A DNA stretch of 16,796 nt, taken from NCBI GenBank assembly GCA_031261365.1, contig JAISJY010000022.1, forward strand, positions 1 to 16,796, read 5' to 3'. Under the pieces are notes generated by a model. It did no database searches. It saw nothing but the letters and a program-made list of their open reading frames with translations, and was not told the origin of the DNA. Numbering within the stretch: position 1 is the stretch's first letter; each line of letters starts with the position of its first letter. The stretch is from Caryophanales bacterium. GTDB taxonomy: Bacteria; Bacillota_I; Bacilli_A; RFN20; JAISJY01. Shown here piece after piece: positions 1-8,419 of this stretch. A program made the translations under genes and the position numbers.

Positions 1-140
1 GTCCAGCATTTATTCTCATCATTTCATAATTAGACTTTAATTATCTCTTCATTTACAACTCTATTATTATCTTCTTAAATATTCTCATTTTCTGTTGCAT
101 TTACTTTTTCAGGTAACATAATGAAGAAATAAGTAAAAAA
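1..140. other. Leading stretch without a supportable gene
   Basis: No intact coding sequence is visible on either strand. The plus strand has stops in all three frames within the first 40 bases, so this is not the end of dnaN, which often precedes yaaA in Bacilli. The minus strand, read from ATG at 119, gives a 14-residue peptide (MLPEKVNATENENI) and then further E/N/K-rich codons broken by in-frame stops. This could be a decayed gene or chance in AT-rich DNA. No DnaA-box cluster is seen. Confidence 0.5.
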
Positions 141-162
141 ATTATATCATTTATGATATAAT
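141..162 (+). promoter_or_regulatory. Extended -10 promoter of the yaaA-recF-gyrBA operon inside a perfect inverted repeat
   Basis: TGATATAAT at 154-162 is a full extended -10 (TGnTATAAT) with no good -35. It is the right arm of a perfect 10-base inverted repeat (141-150 and 153-162, spacer TT). The left arm is therefore the same extended -10 on the minus strand, pointing toward base 1. Transcription would start near 168-170, within a few bases of the yaaA ATG at 172. Confidence 0.6.
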
Positions 163-171
163 ATTATCTGT

Positions 172-378
172 ATGATAGGAATAGAAATAACAACAGAATA
201 TATTACTTTAGGGCAATTTCTTAAATATGCTGAAATAGTAGAAAGTGGAACTGCCGCGAAGTTTTTTTTATTAAATAATTTTGTTTTAATAAATAAGGAA
301 AAAGAACAAAGAAGAGGTCGTAAATTATATAAAGGCTATCTCATAAATGTTAAGAATAAGGAATATATTATTAAATGA
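172..378 (+). CDS. yaaA: S4-domain RNA-binding protein YaaA
   Basis: This is a 68-residue protein made almost entirely of one S4 RNA-binding fold. The diagnostic core is ITLGQFLKYAEIVESGTAAK followed by the basic RRGRKLYKG loop, matching the YaaA family that sits between dnaN and recF in Bacilli. The family is thought to bind structured RNA, possibly ribosomal; its exact role is not settled. The ATG at 172 gives the family's usual length, but no Shine-Dalgarno precedes it and the predicted transcription start is only 2-4 bases upstream, so the message may be leaderless. The TGA stop overlaps the recF start as ATGA, which implies translational coupling. That TGA also argues for the standard genetic code. 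Confidence 0.9.
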   Translation: MIGIEITTEYITLGQFLKYAEIVESGTAAKFFLLNNFVLINKEKEQRRGRKLYKGYLINVKNKEYIIK

Positions 379-1415
379 TAATATCAAGCATTAAACTTAT
401 AAACTTTAGAAATTATATCAATGAAGAAATAAGTTTATTACCCGGTATCAATTATATATACGGTGAAAATGGACAAGGAAAATCAAATCTTTTAGAAGGT
501 ATTAATTATTTAAGTTGTTTACACTCTTTTAGAATTAGAGATGATGATAAATTAATAAGAGATGGAGAAGATAATTTTTTAATTGACTGTCAAATTCAAA
601 ACTCTATAAAAAACAATTTAAGAGTTGAATATAATGAAAACAAAAAAAGATTTTACTTAAATAATAAAATACTTTATCAAAATATCCTGCATAAAAACCC
701 TTTTAAAACGATGATTTTTTATCCTAACCAAGTTACTCTATGGTCAGGAATTGCAAGTGAAAGAAGAGGGTTCTTTGATGAAGAAATAAGTAAAATAAGT
801 CCAATGTATTCTTATCATTTAAAAACTTATAACAATTTATTAAAACAAAGAAACAATATTTTAAAAGATAACTTTAATGAAAATCTCTTTGAAGTTCTCT
901 CTTATCAAATGGGATTATCAAGTGATTACTTAATTAAAAAAAGAATAGAATATTTAAAAAAAATAAACTTCTATTTACCGACAATATTTCAAAGTTTATT
1001 AGATAAAAATAAAACAATAAAAATTGAATATAATTCTTTTCTAAGTAAAGATAAGTCAGAGGAACACTTCTTAATAAATAAAGAAAAAGAAATAATACTG
1101 AAACATACTTATGAAGGACCACATAATGATGACTTTATCTGTTTATATCAAAATAAAAACATTAAAGAATATGGTTCACAAGGCGAGAATAGATTAGCTG
1201 TTATAGCCTTAAAGTTAACAGCTATTAAAGTTTTAAAAGAAGAAACAAATGAAGAGCCTGTTATATTATTAGATGATGTTTTATCAGAGTTAGATGTTGA
1301 TAAAAAAGATAAATTAATTGATTACTTAAAAAAAGAAAATCAAATAATAATAACAAGCACGAACAAACCAGAAAATGAAAATGGTATACAAATTAAGAAA
1401 GGAAAGGTAATTTAA
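375..1415 (+). CDS. recF: DNA replication and repair protein RecF
   Basis: RecF is an SMC-like ATPase that binds gapped DNA and helps load RecA through RecO/RecR. The 346-residue length is slightly short for the family (about 360-370). The Walker A motif is GENGQGKS at residues 30-37, the ABC-type signature is the YGSQGENR stretch near residue 265, and Walker B is VILLDDVLSELD near residue 300, including the D-loop. The N-terminal IKLINFRNY is characteristic. It starts inside the yaaA stop (ATGA) and ends directly against the gyrB ATG, so it is the second gene of a tightly coupled operon. All catalytic motifs are intact, so I regard the call as firm. Confidence 0.96.
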   Translation: MIISSIKLINFRNYINEEISLLPGINYIYGENGQGKSNLLEGINYLSCLHSFRIRDDDKLIRDGEDNFLIDCQIQNSIKNNLRVEYNENKKRFYLNNKILYQNILHKNPFKTMIFYPNQVTLWSGIASERRGFFDEEISKISPMYSYHLKTYNNLLKQRNNILKDNFNENLFEVLSYQMGLSSDYLIKKRIEYLKKINFYLPTIFQSLLDKNKTIKIEYNSFLSKDKSEEHFLINKEKEIILKHTYEGPHNDDFICLYQNKNIKEYGSQGENRLAVIALKLTAIKVLKEETNEEPVILLDDVLSELDVDKKDKLIDYLKKENQIIITSTNKPENENGIQIKKGKVI

Positions 1416-3626
1416 ATGAGCGAAGAAGAAAAGAAAACTATTAACCCCTATGATGTTGAGCAAATTGAAGTCTTAGAAGGATTAGAACATGTTAGATTAA
1501 GACCAGGAATGTATATTGGTTCAACAGGAGAACAAGGATTACACCATATTGTTTGGGAAATCATTGATAATGGAGTTGATGAAGCTTTGGCAGGTTATTG
1601 TGATAAAATAGATGTTACAATTAGCAAAGATTCAGAAATTATTGTTTTTGATAATGGAAGAGGAATACCAACAGGCATACATCCTAAAACAGGAGTTTCA
1701 ACCTTACAAACAGTTTTTGCTGAAACAAATGCGGGAGGTAAGTTTGGTGGCAGTGGTTATAAAGCTTCAGGAGGATTACATGGAGTTGGTGCTTCAGCAA
1801 CTAATGCTCTTTCTAAATACTTTGAAGCTTGGGTCCATAGAGATGGAGAAATAACATATATTCGTTTTGAAAATGGTAAAAAAGAACCTGTTATTAAACC
1901 TCATGTTATTGGAAAAACAACTCAAACAGGAACAGTTGTTAAGTTTTATCCTGATGAAACTATATTTGTTGGCTTTAAACCAGAAATATTTGCTCATCCT
2001 CAAACAGCAGTTATTGAAGTAAAAGAGGAAGAAGGTAATAATCTCACTCCTTCATTTACTTTTAAATATGAATTAATTAATCAAAGAATTAAACAATTAG
2101 CCTTTTTAAATAAAGGTGTTACATTTACTTTTAAAGATGAAAGATTAAATGAAAATGGTGAAAAAGTTAATCCTGATGTAGTTTATAAATACGATGGAGG
2201 ATTAAGACAATATGTTGAATATTTAAATGAAGAAAAAGGTCTTAAAGGTAAAGATAGTAAAGGAAAAGAAATATATACTTCAGTCGTTTATATTAATGAA
2301 AAAAGTGAACATACAGTTGTTAATAATGGTAAAGAAGAGAAATACGATATAGCTTTAGAATTGGCAATGCAATATAATGATGGCTATACTACAAGTTTAT
2401 ATTCTTTTTGTAATAATATAAATACTCCAGATGGTGGTACACATGTTGATGGATTTAAAGCTGCCTTAGCTAGAATTATGAATAGTTTAAGAGTAGAAAA
2501 CGAAGAAATAGGTAAGAAAATTGATAAGATAGTAAATCAATATGTTCATGATGAAGACAAAGAAAAAGAAAAGAAATTAAAAGAAGAAAGTAAAAAAATA
2601 AAACAAGAAGATGTTTTAGAAGGTTTAGCAGCGGTTATTTCTATTAGACATCCTAATCCTGAATATCAAGGACAAACTAAAGGAAGATTAGGTAATCCAG
2701 AAGTTAGAACAGCGATTAGTCAAATAGTTCAAGCCCAATTAGAAAGATATATTTTAGAAAATCCTGATGAAGTTGCTATTATTGTAGAGAAAATTATTAA
2801 TGCTTTTAAAGGAAGATTAGCAGCTAAAGCGGCTCGAGAAACAACTAGAGTTGGAGCTTTAGATACTTTCTCTTCATTACCTGGCAAACTTGCTGACTGT
2901 TCAAGTAAAGAAGCAGATAGATGTGAAATATATATCGTGGAAGGAGATTCAGCTGGTGGTTCAGCTATTGATGGTAGAAATAGAAACTTCCAAGCAGTCT
3001 TGCCTTTAAGAGGTAAAATATTAAATGTTGAAAAAGCAAGTAAAGAACAAATATTTAATAATGCTGAAATTGCTAGTATGATTAAAGCTTTTGGAGTTGG
3101 TTATTTAAAACAAAAAGATAAAGATGAAGATGGCAATGAAATAGAAGTAGAAACTCAAGAATTAGATTTAAAGAACTTAAGATATAATAAAATTATTATT
3201 ATGACTGATGCTGATGTTGATGGTTCACATATTAGAATATTAATGTTAACATTCTTCTTTAGATATTTAAAAGATTTAATCACAACAGGGCATATTTTTA
3301 TTGCTCAACCACCTTTATATCAAGTTAAGTACTCTGAAAAAGACATAACATATGTCTATTCAGACCAACAATTAGATGATTTAAGAGCTTTAAAAGGTAA
3401 AGAAAAAGATTTACAAAGATACAAAGGATTAGGAGAAATGGATGCTATTCAACTTTGGGATACTACTATGGATCCAAAACAAAGAGTAATGAAAAAAGTA
3501 GAATTAACAGATGCTATTGAAGCAGATAAATGGTTTTCTTTTTTGATGGGAAATGATAGTTCCCACCGCAAAGACTTTATTAGTGAAGAAGCCAAGTTTG
3601 TAGATAGCAAAAATATAGATTTCTAA
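1416..3626 (+). CDS. gyrB: DNA gyrase subunit B
   Basis: This is the ATPase subunit of gyrase, which with GyrA introduces negative supercoils. The GHKL ATPase shows catalytic E48 in WEIIDN, DNGRGIP at 79-85 and the ATP lid GGLHGVGAS at 119-127. The TOPRIM domain shows VEGDSAGG (E509) and DADVD at 598-602, and the C-terminus has the QRYKGLGEM motif. At 736 residues it is about 100 longer than Bacillus GyrB. The extra length lies in lysine/glutamate-rich insertions near residues 190-212, 285-312, 368-398 and 562-586. TNAGGKF at 104-110 replaces the usual LHAGGKF. The ATG abuts the recF stop, and an AGGAAAGG ribosome site lies inside the recF end. A ParE call is less likely because the adjacent gene is a GyrA with a GyrA box. 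Confidence 0.97.
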   Translation: MSEEEKKTINPYDVEQIEVLEGLEHVRLRPGMYIGSTGEQGLHHIVWEIIDNGVDEALAGYCDKIDVTISKDSEIIVFDNGRGIPTGIHPKTGVSTLQTVFAETNAGGKFGGSGYKASGGLHGVGASATNALSKYFEAWVHRDGEITYIRFENGKKEPVIKPHVIGKTTQTGTVVKFYPDETIFVGFKPEIFAHPQTAVIEVKEEEGNNLTPSFTFKYELINQRIKQLAFLNKGVTFTFKDERLNENGEKVNPDVVYKYDGGLRQYVEYLNEEKGLKGKDSKGKEIYTSVVYINEKSEHTVVNNGKEEKYDIALELAMQYNDGYTTSLYSFCNNINTPDGGTHVDGFKAALARIMNSLRVENEEIGKKIDKIVNQYVHDEDKEKEKKLKEESKKIKQEDVLEGLAAVISIRHPNPEYQGQTKGRLGNPEVRTAISQIVQAQLERYILENPDEVAIIVEKIINAFKGRLAAKAARETTRVGALDTFSSLPGKLADCSSKEADRCEIYIVEGDSAGGSAIDGRNRNFQAVLPLRGKILNVEKASKEQIFNNAEIASMIKAFGVGYLKQKDKDEDGNEIEVETQELDLKNLRYNKIIIMTDADVDGSHIRILMLTFFFRYLKDLITTGHIFIAQPPLYQVKYSEKDITYVYSDQQLDDLRALKGKEKDLQRYKGLGEMDAIQLWDTTMDPKQRVMKKVELTDAIEADKWFSFLMGNDSSHRKDFISEEAKFVDSKNIDF

Positions 3627-3635
3627 GGAGGAACC

Positions 3636-6128
3636 ATGAGTACATATAAAAAAGATGAAGGATTTGAAAGAGACTTTGTGCATAATGAAGAAATTGTAGA
3701 TGTTAATGGAGAATTAAAAAAAGACTTTTTAGAATATGCCATGTCAGTAATTGTAGCGAGAGCAATTCCTGATGTTAGAGATGGCTTAAAACCTGTTCAT
3801 AGAAGAATAATATATTCAATGAATGAAGAAGGATTTACAGCAGGTAGAAGTTATAATAAATCAGCCAAAGTAGTAGGAGCAGTTATGGGTAATTATCATC
3901 CCCACGGAGATAGTTCTATTTATGAAGCAATGGTTAGATTAGCTCAACCATTTAACACTAGATATCAATTAGTAGATGGGCATGGTAATTTTGGTAATAT
4001 TGATGGTTATGGAGCAGCTGCTCAAAGATATACAGAAGCTAGATTAGCAAGATTATCAAGTGAATTAATTAAAGATATTGATAAAAGCACTGTTGATTTT
4101 ATAGATACATATGACGGTAAAGGGAAAGAACCTGTTGTTTTACCAGCTTATTTTCCTAATCTATTAGTTAATGGAACTACAGGTATCGCGGTTGGTATGG
4201 CAACCAATATGCCTCCTCATAATTTAGGCGAAATAATTGATTGTATTTTTGCAATTATGGAAAATCCAGACATAGAAGTAATTGACTTAATGAATAGTTA
4301 TATTAAAGGTCCAGACTTTCCAACAGGGGCAATTATCATGGGTAAATCTGGTATTAGAAAAGCTTATGAAACAGGTAGAGGTAGTTTTGTTATTAGAAGT
4401 AAATTACACACTGAAGATATGGGGAATGGTAAAACTAGAATAATTGTCAGTGAGATACCTTATCAAACTAATAAGAAAACTTTAATAGAAAAGATAGCGA
4501 ATTTAGTAAAAACAAAAGTTGTTGAAGGTATTGTGGAATTAAGAGATGAATCTAATTTAGAAGGTATTAGAATAATAATTGAATTAAAGAAAGATACTTT
4601 AGTTGATGTTTTAATTAATACTCTTTATAGATTAACACCTTTGCAACAGTCTTATTCTGTAAATAATTTAGTTTTAGATAAAAATGAACCAAAAACTTTA
4701 GGAATAATAGATATAATTAAGAAATATTTAGAACACCAAAATGATGTTTTAGTTAGAAAAACTCAATTCCAATTAGATGAAGCAAATAAGAGAATGCACA
4801 TCTTGAGAGGTTTTATTAAAGTCTTAGGTGATATTGATGAAGCGATTAAAATAATTAGAACAAGTAAAACTGTTGAAGAAGAGTTTGAAAGATTTACTAA
4901 GCGTTTTGGTTTAGACGATGTTCAAATTAAAGCGGTGATTAATATGAGATTACAAGCTTTATCTAATATGGAAATAACTAAACTTGAAGAAGAATACAAA
5001 GCTTTACAATTAAGTATTGATGAATTGATGTTAATTTTAAACTCTCAAGATAAGAGATGGGCAATAATTAGAGCAAGTCTAGAAGAAATAAAAGGAAAAT
5101 ATGCCGATGAAAGAAGAACAGAAATCTCTTTAGACGAGTTTGATGTTGAAGACGAAGACTTAATACCTCAAGAAGATATATTAATCACTTTAACTAATAA
5201 AGGTTATATTAAAAGATTAAGTTTAGATACTTATAAAACCCAAAACAGAGGTGGTAAAGGTATTAAAGGTATGAATACTTATGAAGATGATGTAGTAGAA
5301 AAGTTATTAGTTGCCAACACTCATACAGATATTTTATTCTTTATGACTAATGGTAAAGTATATAAAGTAAGAGGCTTTAGAATACCTGAAGGTTCTAGAA
5401 CTAGTAAAGGAATACCAGCTGTTGTTAACTTATTAAAAGCTCCAAAAGAAGAGAAAATACAGTCAATAATTTGTATTAAAGATTATGATGATGAAAACTT
5501 CCATTTATTATTTTCAACTAAAAAAGGTATTTTAAAAAGAACCTCATTAGATGAATATAAAAACATTCATAAAAACGGTAAAATTGCTATTAATTTAAGA
5601 GATGATGATGAACTAGTAGGTGTAGCCCAAACTAGTGGAAATGCTGAAGTATATTTAGCTAATTCTAATGGTAAATTAGCTAGATTATCAGAGGAAGATA
5701 TTAGAGCCGTTGGTAGAAACTCTATTGGTGTTAAAGGTATGAATGTTGATGAAGGGCAAGTTATTTCAATGTCAACAAGCAATGAAGGAGATAAGATATT
5801 AGTTATTTCTAATAATGGTATTGGTAAAATGACACCAACAATTGATTATAGAGCCACAAATAGAGGAGCAAAAGGTGTTATTACCATTAAGATAAATGAA
5901 AAAACAGGACCATTAGCTTTAATGAAAGCTGTTAAAGGTGATGAAGATATTTTGATTATTACCAACAAAGGTATAATTATTAGAACTCCTTTAACTCAAA
6001 TAAGAGAGGCTAGTAGAAATACTTCTGGAGTTAAAATAATAAGATTAGAAGAAGACCAACATATTGCTTCAATTGCCGTTGTTGAACATATTGAAGAAGA
6101 GATTATTGAAGAGGAAGTAGAGGATTAA
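3636..6128 (+). CDS. gyrA: DNA gyrase subunit A
   Basis: This is the breakage-reunion and DNA-wrapping subunit of gyrase. The active-site tyrosine is Y132 in AAAQRYTEA. The quinolone-determining region is YHPHGDSSIYEAM at 88-99, with Ser at the position of E. coli S83 and Glu at that of D87; this is the ordinary Gram-positive state, with no resistance change visible. The GyrA box QNRGGKG at 536-542 in the C-terminal beta-pinwheel separates it from ParC. The 830-residue length is typical, and the acidic tail EEEIIEEEVED may tune wrapping. An AAGGAGGA ribosome site lies in the 9-base gap after gyrB. The last 26 bases overlap the convergent acetyltransferase gene, and no terminator is visible downstream on the plus strand. 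Confidence 0.97.
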   Translation: MSTYKKDEGFERDFVHNEEIVDVNGELKKDFLEYAMSVIVARAIPDVRDGLKPVHRRIIYSMNEEGFTAGRSYNKSAKVVGAVMGNYHPHGDSSIYEAMVRLAQPFNTRYQLVDGHGNFGNIDGYGAAAQRYTEARLARLSSELIKDIDKSTVDFIDTYDGKGKEPVVLPAYFPNLLVNGTTGIAVGMATNMPPHNLGEIIDCIFAIMENPDIEVIDLMNSYIKGPDFPTGAIIMGKSGIRKAYETGRGSFVIRSKLHTEDMGNGKTRIIVSEIPYQTNKKTLIEKIANLVKTKVVEGIVELRDESNLEGIRIIIELKKDTLVDVLINTLYRLTPLQQSYSVNNLVLDKNEPKTLGIIDIIKKYLEHQNDVLVRKTQFQLDEANKRMHILRGFIKVLGDIDEAIKIIRTSKTVEEEFERFTKRFGLDDVQIKAVINMRLQALSNMEITKLEEEYKALQLSIDELMLILNSQDKRWAIIRASLEEIKGKYADERRTEISLDEFDVEDEDLIPQEDILITLTNKGYIKRLSLDTYKTQNRGGKGIKGMNTYEDDVVEKLLVANTHTDILFFMTNGKVYKVRGFRIPEGSRTSKGIPAVVNLLKAPKEEKIQSIICIKDYDDENFHLLFSTKKGILKRTSLDEYKNIHKNGKIAINLRDDDELVGVAQTSGNAEVYLANSNGKLARLSEEDIRAVGRNSIGVKGMNVDEGQVISMSTSNEGDKILVISNNGIGKMTPTIDYRATNRGAKGVITIKINEKTGPLALMKAVKGDEDILIITNKGIIIRTPLTQIREASRNTSGVKIIRLEEDQHIASIAVVEHIEEEIIEEEVED

Positions 6129-6663
6129 GTAAATAATAGAACTTTTCAGCAAAGGTTTTGTTTAATTGAGAACTTTGAAATGTTCCATCAGTAAAAAAGG
6201 TAAAACCTGCTTTTTCTATAACTCTTTTAGATTTATTGTTACCAATAAAATGACCACAATATAATATTTGAAGTTGGGTATTTTCAAAAAGATAATTAAT
6301 AACAGTTTTTATGGCTTCACTCATTAAGCCTTTTCCCCAATAATCTTTACTTAAAACATAACCTATTTCACTAGCTAAATAACTTTTAAACTCTGGTTTT
6401 ATTTCTTGAGTATCTTTGATGCCAATGGAACCAATAACTTTTTTATTTTCTTTATAAACAATTGCAAAAGTTGTATCTTGTTTAAGAAAGATATTTAAAA
6501 TCCTTTGACTTTCATTAATATCTTTATGATGTAACCAACCTGCTGCCTCCCCTACTCCTTCAACTTGACAGTACTCATAAAAATCATTAAGGTCATCTTC
6601 TTGATAAGCTCTTAATATTAGTCTTTCAGTTTCTATTATTATCTTATTAACTTTAAAGTCCAT
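6103..6663 (-). CDS. GNAT-family N-acetyltransferase (RimJ/RimL-like)
   Basis: This is a 186-residue GNAT-fold protein that would transfer an acetyl group from acetyl-CoA to an unknown acceptor. The N-terminal ETERLILRAYQEDDL is the hallmark of the RimJ/RimL-like subgroup. The acetyl-CoA pyrophosphate loop is in SKDYWGKGLMSEA (pattern Q/R-x-x-G-x-G/A), and NNKSKRVIEKAGF is the conserved C-terminal helix and strand. The ATG lies one base after the stop of the upstream flavoprotein gene and has no ribosome site of its own, suggesting termination-reinitiation coupling. Its 3' end runs 26 bases into the convergent gyrA gene. The substrate cannot be told from sequence; ribosomal-protein, small-molecule and antibiotic acetylation are all possible. 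Confidence 0.85.
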   Translation of the reverse strand: MDFKVNKIIIETERLILRAYQEDDLNDFYEYCQVEGVGEAAGWLHHKDINESQRILNIFLKQDTTFAIVYKENKKVIGSIGIKDTQEIKPEFKSYLASEIGYVLSKDYWGKGLMSEAIKTVINYLFENTQLQILYCGHFIGNNKSKRVIEKAGFTFFTDGTFQSSQLNKTFAEKFYYLLNPLLPLQ

Positions 6664-6664
6664 A

Positions 6665-7279
6665 TTATTTAATAAAGTTAGTATGAACTAAAGGAAGTTC
6701 TTCTGGTAAAGGTAAATCAGCTTTCTTTTGACATTTAATTAAATAAGCCATATTGTTTGCTAAAACTTTTAAAGTTCTAATACCTTCTAAATCTTCTTGA
6801 ACCTCTTGAGGATTATTACCGTGTATTTGGTTCCAATAAGAAGAACTGACAAGAGGCATTTCGGAAATTGTAAAATATTTATTAAGTTGGTCAAAAGTAG
6901 CAGTTGCACCTCCTCGACGGCAACTCACTATACTTGCTCCGAATTTCATTTTTAGTTTTCTTCTATCAATACTATAAAATAATCTATCTAGAAAGGAGAT
7001 AATAGAACCTGAAGCACTAGAAAAATAGACAGGTGAACCAATAATTAAACCTTCAGCATTTTCTAAATCTTGAGCCACTACATTAACTAAATCATTAAAG
7101 ATACACCTTTTAATTTCTTTACATTTTCCACAACCAATACAACCTTGAATGGCTTGATTTCCTAAGTTATAAATTGTTGCTTCAATATCATTTTTCTTTA
7201 ATTGTTCTTTAATAATATTAAGTCCTGTATAAGTACAACCATTAACTCTCGGACTACCATTGATTAAAATTACTCTCAT
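6665..7279 (-). CDS. Flavodoxin-fold NADPH-dependent FMN reductase / iron-sulfur flavoprotein
   Basis: This is a 204-residue flavodoxin-like protein. The FMN-phosphate loop is NGSPRVNGCTYTGL at residues 7-20, and GSPVYFSSASGSIISFLDR is the second flavin-contacting region. A compact cysteine set C47-x2-C50-x2-C53-x5-C59 matches the spacing of archaeal/clostridial iron-sulfur flavoprotein (Isf), which binds a 4Fe-4S cluster, so electron transfer between an Fe-S partner and a quinone or other acceptor is likely. The physiological substrate is unknown. The ATG is preceded by AAAGGAAG at good spacing and by an extended -10 at 7303-7311 on the minus strand. It heads a two-gene unit with the acetyltransferase. 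Confidence 0.85.
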   Translation of the reverse strand: MRVILINGSPRVNGCTYTGLNIIKEQLKKNDIEATIYNLGNQAIQGCIGCGKCKEIKRCIFNDLVNVVAQDLENAEGLIIGSPVYFSSASGSIISFLDRLFYSIDRRKLKMKFGASIVSCRRGGATATFDQLNKYFTISEMPLVSSSYWNQIHGNNPQEVQEDLEGIRTLKVLANNMAYLIKCQKKADLPLPEELPLVHTNFIK

Positions 7280-7302
7280 TTTTTACTTCCTTTAATAAAT
7301 AA

Positions 7303-7311
7303 ATTATAACA
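7303..7311 (-). promoter_or_regulatory. Extended -10 promoter of the flavoprotein gene
   Basis: On the minus strand TGTTATAAT forms an extended -10 (TGnTATAAT) about 25 bases before the start codon. No convincing -35 is seen, as for the yaaA promoter. The site lies inside the left direct repeat bounding the restriction-modification island. Confidence 0.5.
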
Positions 7312-7326
7312 AAAAAAGGGAACTAA
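7303..7326. repeat. Left direct repeat of the restriction-modification island
   Basis: The segment is ATTATAAC, seven A residues, then GGGAACTAA. It matches 9607-9628 except for two extra bases before the A-run. This copy supplies the -10 of the flavoprotein gene. The other copy is half of the flotillin terminator. The two copies lie just outside the methylase and endonuclease genes. Confidence 0.6.
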
Positions 7327-7360
7327 TTCTTTTCTTTATTATTTAAAAAAGCTAATGTAA

Positions 7361-7393
7361 TAAGAAAAATAGTTTAACCTATCAAAAAACTAT
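7361..7393 (-). terminator. Probable intrinsic terminator of the methyltransferase gene
   Basis: On the minus strand, ATAGTTT (7387-7393) can pair with AAACTAT (7369-7375) across an 11-base loop and is followed by a T-rich tract (TTTTTCTT). The hairpin overlaps the methylase stop codon. It is AT-rich, so it may be weak. Confidence 0.4.
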
Positions 7394-8379
7394 GAAGACA
7401 AAGATGGATTTTTACGAACGGCTTGAACAACATTAAATGACATAATATCATAAATATTTTTTGCAATTCTCTCAAGTACTGTTACGCAAACAGAGTTTCC
7501 TGCTTGTTTATATAATTGAGCAGTGGAAATATTAGGTAATATAAAATCTTTTGGAAAACCTTGCAAATTAAAACATTCCTTTGGTGTGAGTTTTCTAACT
7601 CCGAATTGCGTTTTTATTAAAGGTACATTGTGTCCGCCTGTTCCCATATTCGCTGTAAGTGTCGGTGACATATTACTTTTATTTTGTCTAACATATTGCC
7701 TACGCCATTGATATAAAGTATTTGTATCGTTAAATTTATTCATTTCTTTAATAATACGCGGAAATTTACTTTCAGGATAGTAAAATTTTTCGTCAACTTT
7801 ATTTTCAAAATCAATAACATCACTTAACTTCTTTGTTAATCGTATAGGTTGTGGAAAATAAAATCTATTTGCTTTTTCTTCATCAAGGAAACCGACAATA
7901 TATATTCTTTCGCGGTTTTGTGGGATATTGCCGTATTCACAAGCATTTAAAACCATATAGCGAGTATAATATCCAAGTTCCTTTAAGGTATTTAATATAA
8001 CTTCAAATGTTTTACCATTATCGTGAGATACAAGATTTTTTACATTTTCAAGAAGTATAACTTGTGGTTGTTTTGCCTTTAATATTCTTGCCACTTCAAA
8101 GAACAAAGTTCCACGAATATCGTCAAAACCCTTTTGATAACCAGCAATAGAAAATGCTTGACAAGGGAAACCACCAATAAGACAATCAAAATCTGGTAAT
8201 TCCGTTTCTGTAATTTTTTTTATATCTCCGCATAATACTTTAGTAGTAGGAAAATTCATTTGATAAGTTTGACAAGCGAAACTATCAATATCATTAGCCA
8301 AGATTATTTTGAACCCTACATTTTCAAAAGCAAGATCAATGCCACCTACTCCACTAAATAAACTTAAAATTTCATTCAT
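7390..8379 (-). CDS. Type II DNA (cytosine-5) methyltransferase
   Basis: This protein methylates C5 of cytosine within a specific DNA site using S-adenosylmethionine. All main motifs are present in order: motif I LSLFSGVGGIDLAF, motif IV GGFPCQAFSIAGY with catalytic C73, motif VI LLENVKNL, motif VIII PQNRERIYIVGF, motif IX RKLTPKECFNLQGFP and motif X KQAGNSV. The target-recognition region (about residues 215-260) contains the QWRRQYVR and TLTANMGTGGHNVPLI stretches; I cannot assign the site from it. I chose the ATG at 8379, giving 329 residues, because AAAAGGAG lies 5 bases upstream and LSLFSG is then at the normal distance; an in-frame ATG at 8406 has no such site. Arginine codons differ from those of the core genes: by hand count 7 of 14 are CGN, against 3 of 28 in gyrB. 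This suggests horizontal acquisition with the adjacent broken endonuclease. Confidence 0.95.
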   Translation of the reverse strand: MNEILSLFSGVGGIDLAFENVGFKIILANDIDSFACQTYQMNFPTTKVLCGDIKKITETELPDFDCLIGGFPCQAFSIAGYQKGFDDIRGTLFFEVARILKAKQPQVILLENVKNLVSHDNGKTFEVILNTLKELGYYTRYMVLNACEYGNIPQNRERIYIVGFLDEEKANRFYFPQPIRLTKKLSDVIDFENKVDEKFYYPESKFPRIIKEMNKFNDTNTLYQWRRQYVRQNKSNMSPTLTANMGTGGHNVPLIKTQFGVRKLTPKECFNLQGFPKDFILPNISTAQLYKQAGNSVCVTVLERIAKNIYDIMSFNVVQAVRKNPSLSS

Positions 8380-8390
8380 ACTTTCTCCTT

Positions 8391-8406
8391 TTGCGGCATG
8401 CTGCAA
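8391..8406. repeat. 16-base near-palindrome in the methyltransferase leader
   Basis: TTGCGGCATGCTGCAA reads almost identically on both strands, with one mismatched pair. It is unusually GC-rich for this region, lies just downstream of the predicted methylase transcription start and touches the ribosome site. It could be an operator, a target for methylase autoregulation, or a small RNA hairpin. Function is inferred from position only. Confidence 0.5.
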
Positions 8407-8419
8407 TTTATATATTATT

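Noticed and set aside
1..119. Minus-strand coding-like stretch from ATG at 119, and a short ATG reading MMRINAG at the window edge
   Set aside because: The first frame has several in-frame stops and no ribosome site. The second offers only seven residues before the edge, too little to call a gene.
121..791. The 14-mer ATGAAGAAATAAGT occurs at 121, 421 and about 778
   Set aside because: Two of the copies lie in recF codons for N/D-E-E-I-S; in AT-rich DNA with GAA/ATA codons this is expected by chance and shows no further shared flank.
3876..3935. Possible quinolone-resistance change in GyrA
   Set aside because: Ser93 and Glu97 correspond to the usual susceptible Gram-positive residues.
7311..7335. 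Intrinsic terminator at the left repeat
   Set aside because: The second arm (TTCTTTT) pairs with GGGAA only through G-U wobbles on the plus strand and fails on the minus strand, unlike the perfect stem of the right copy.
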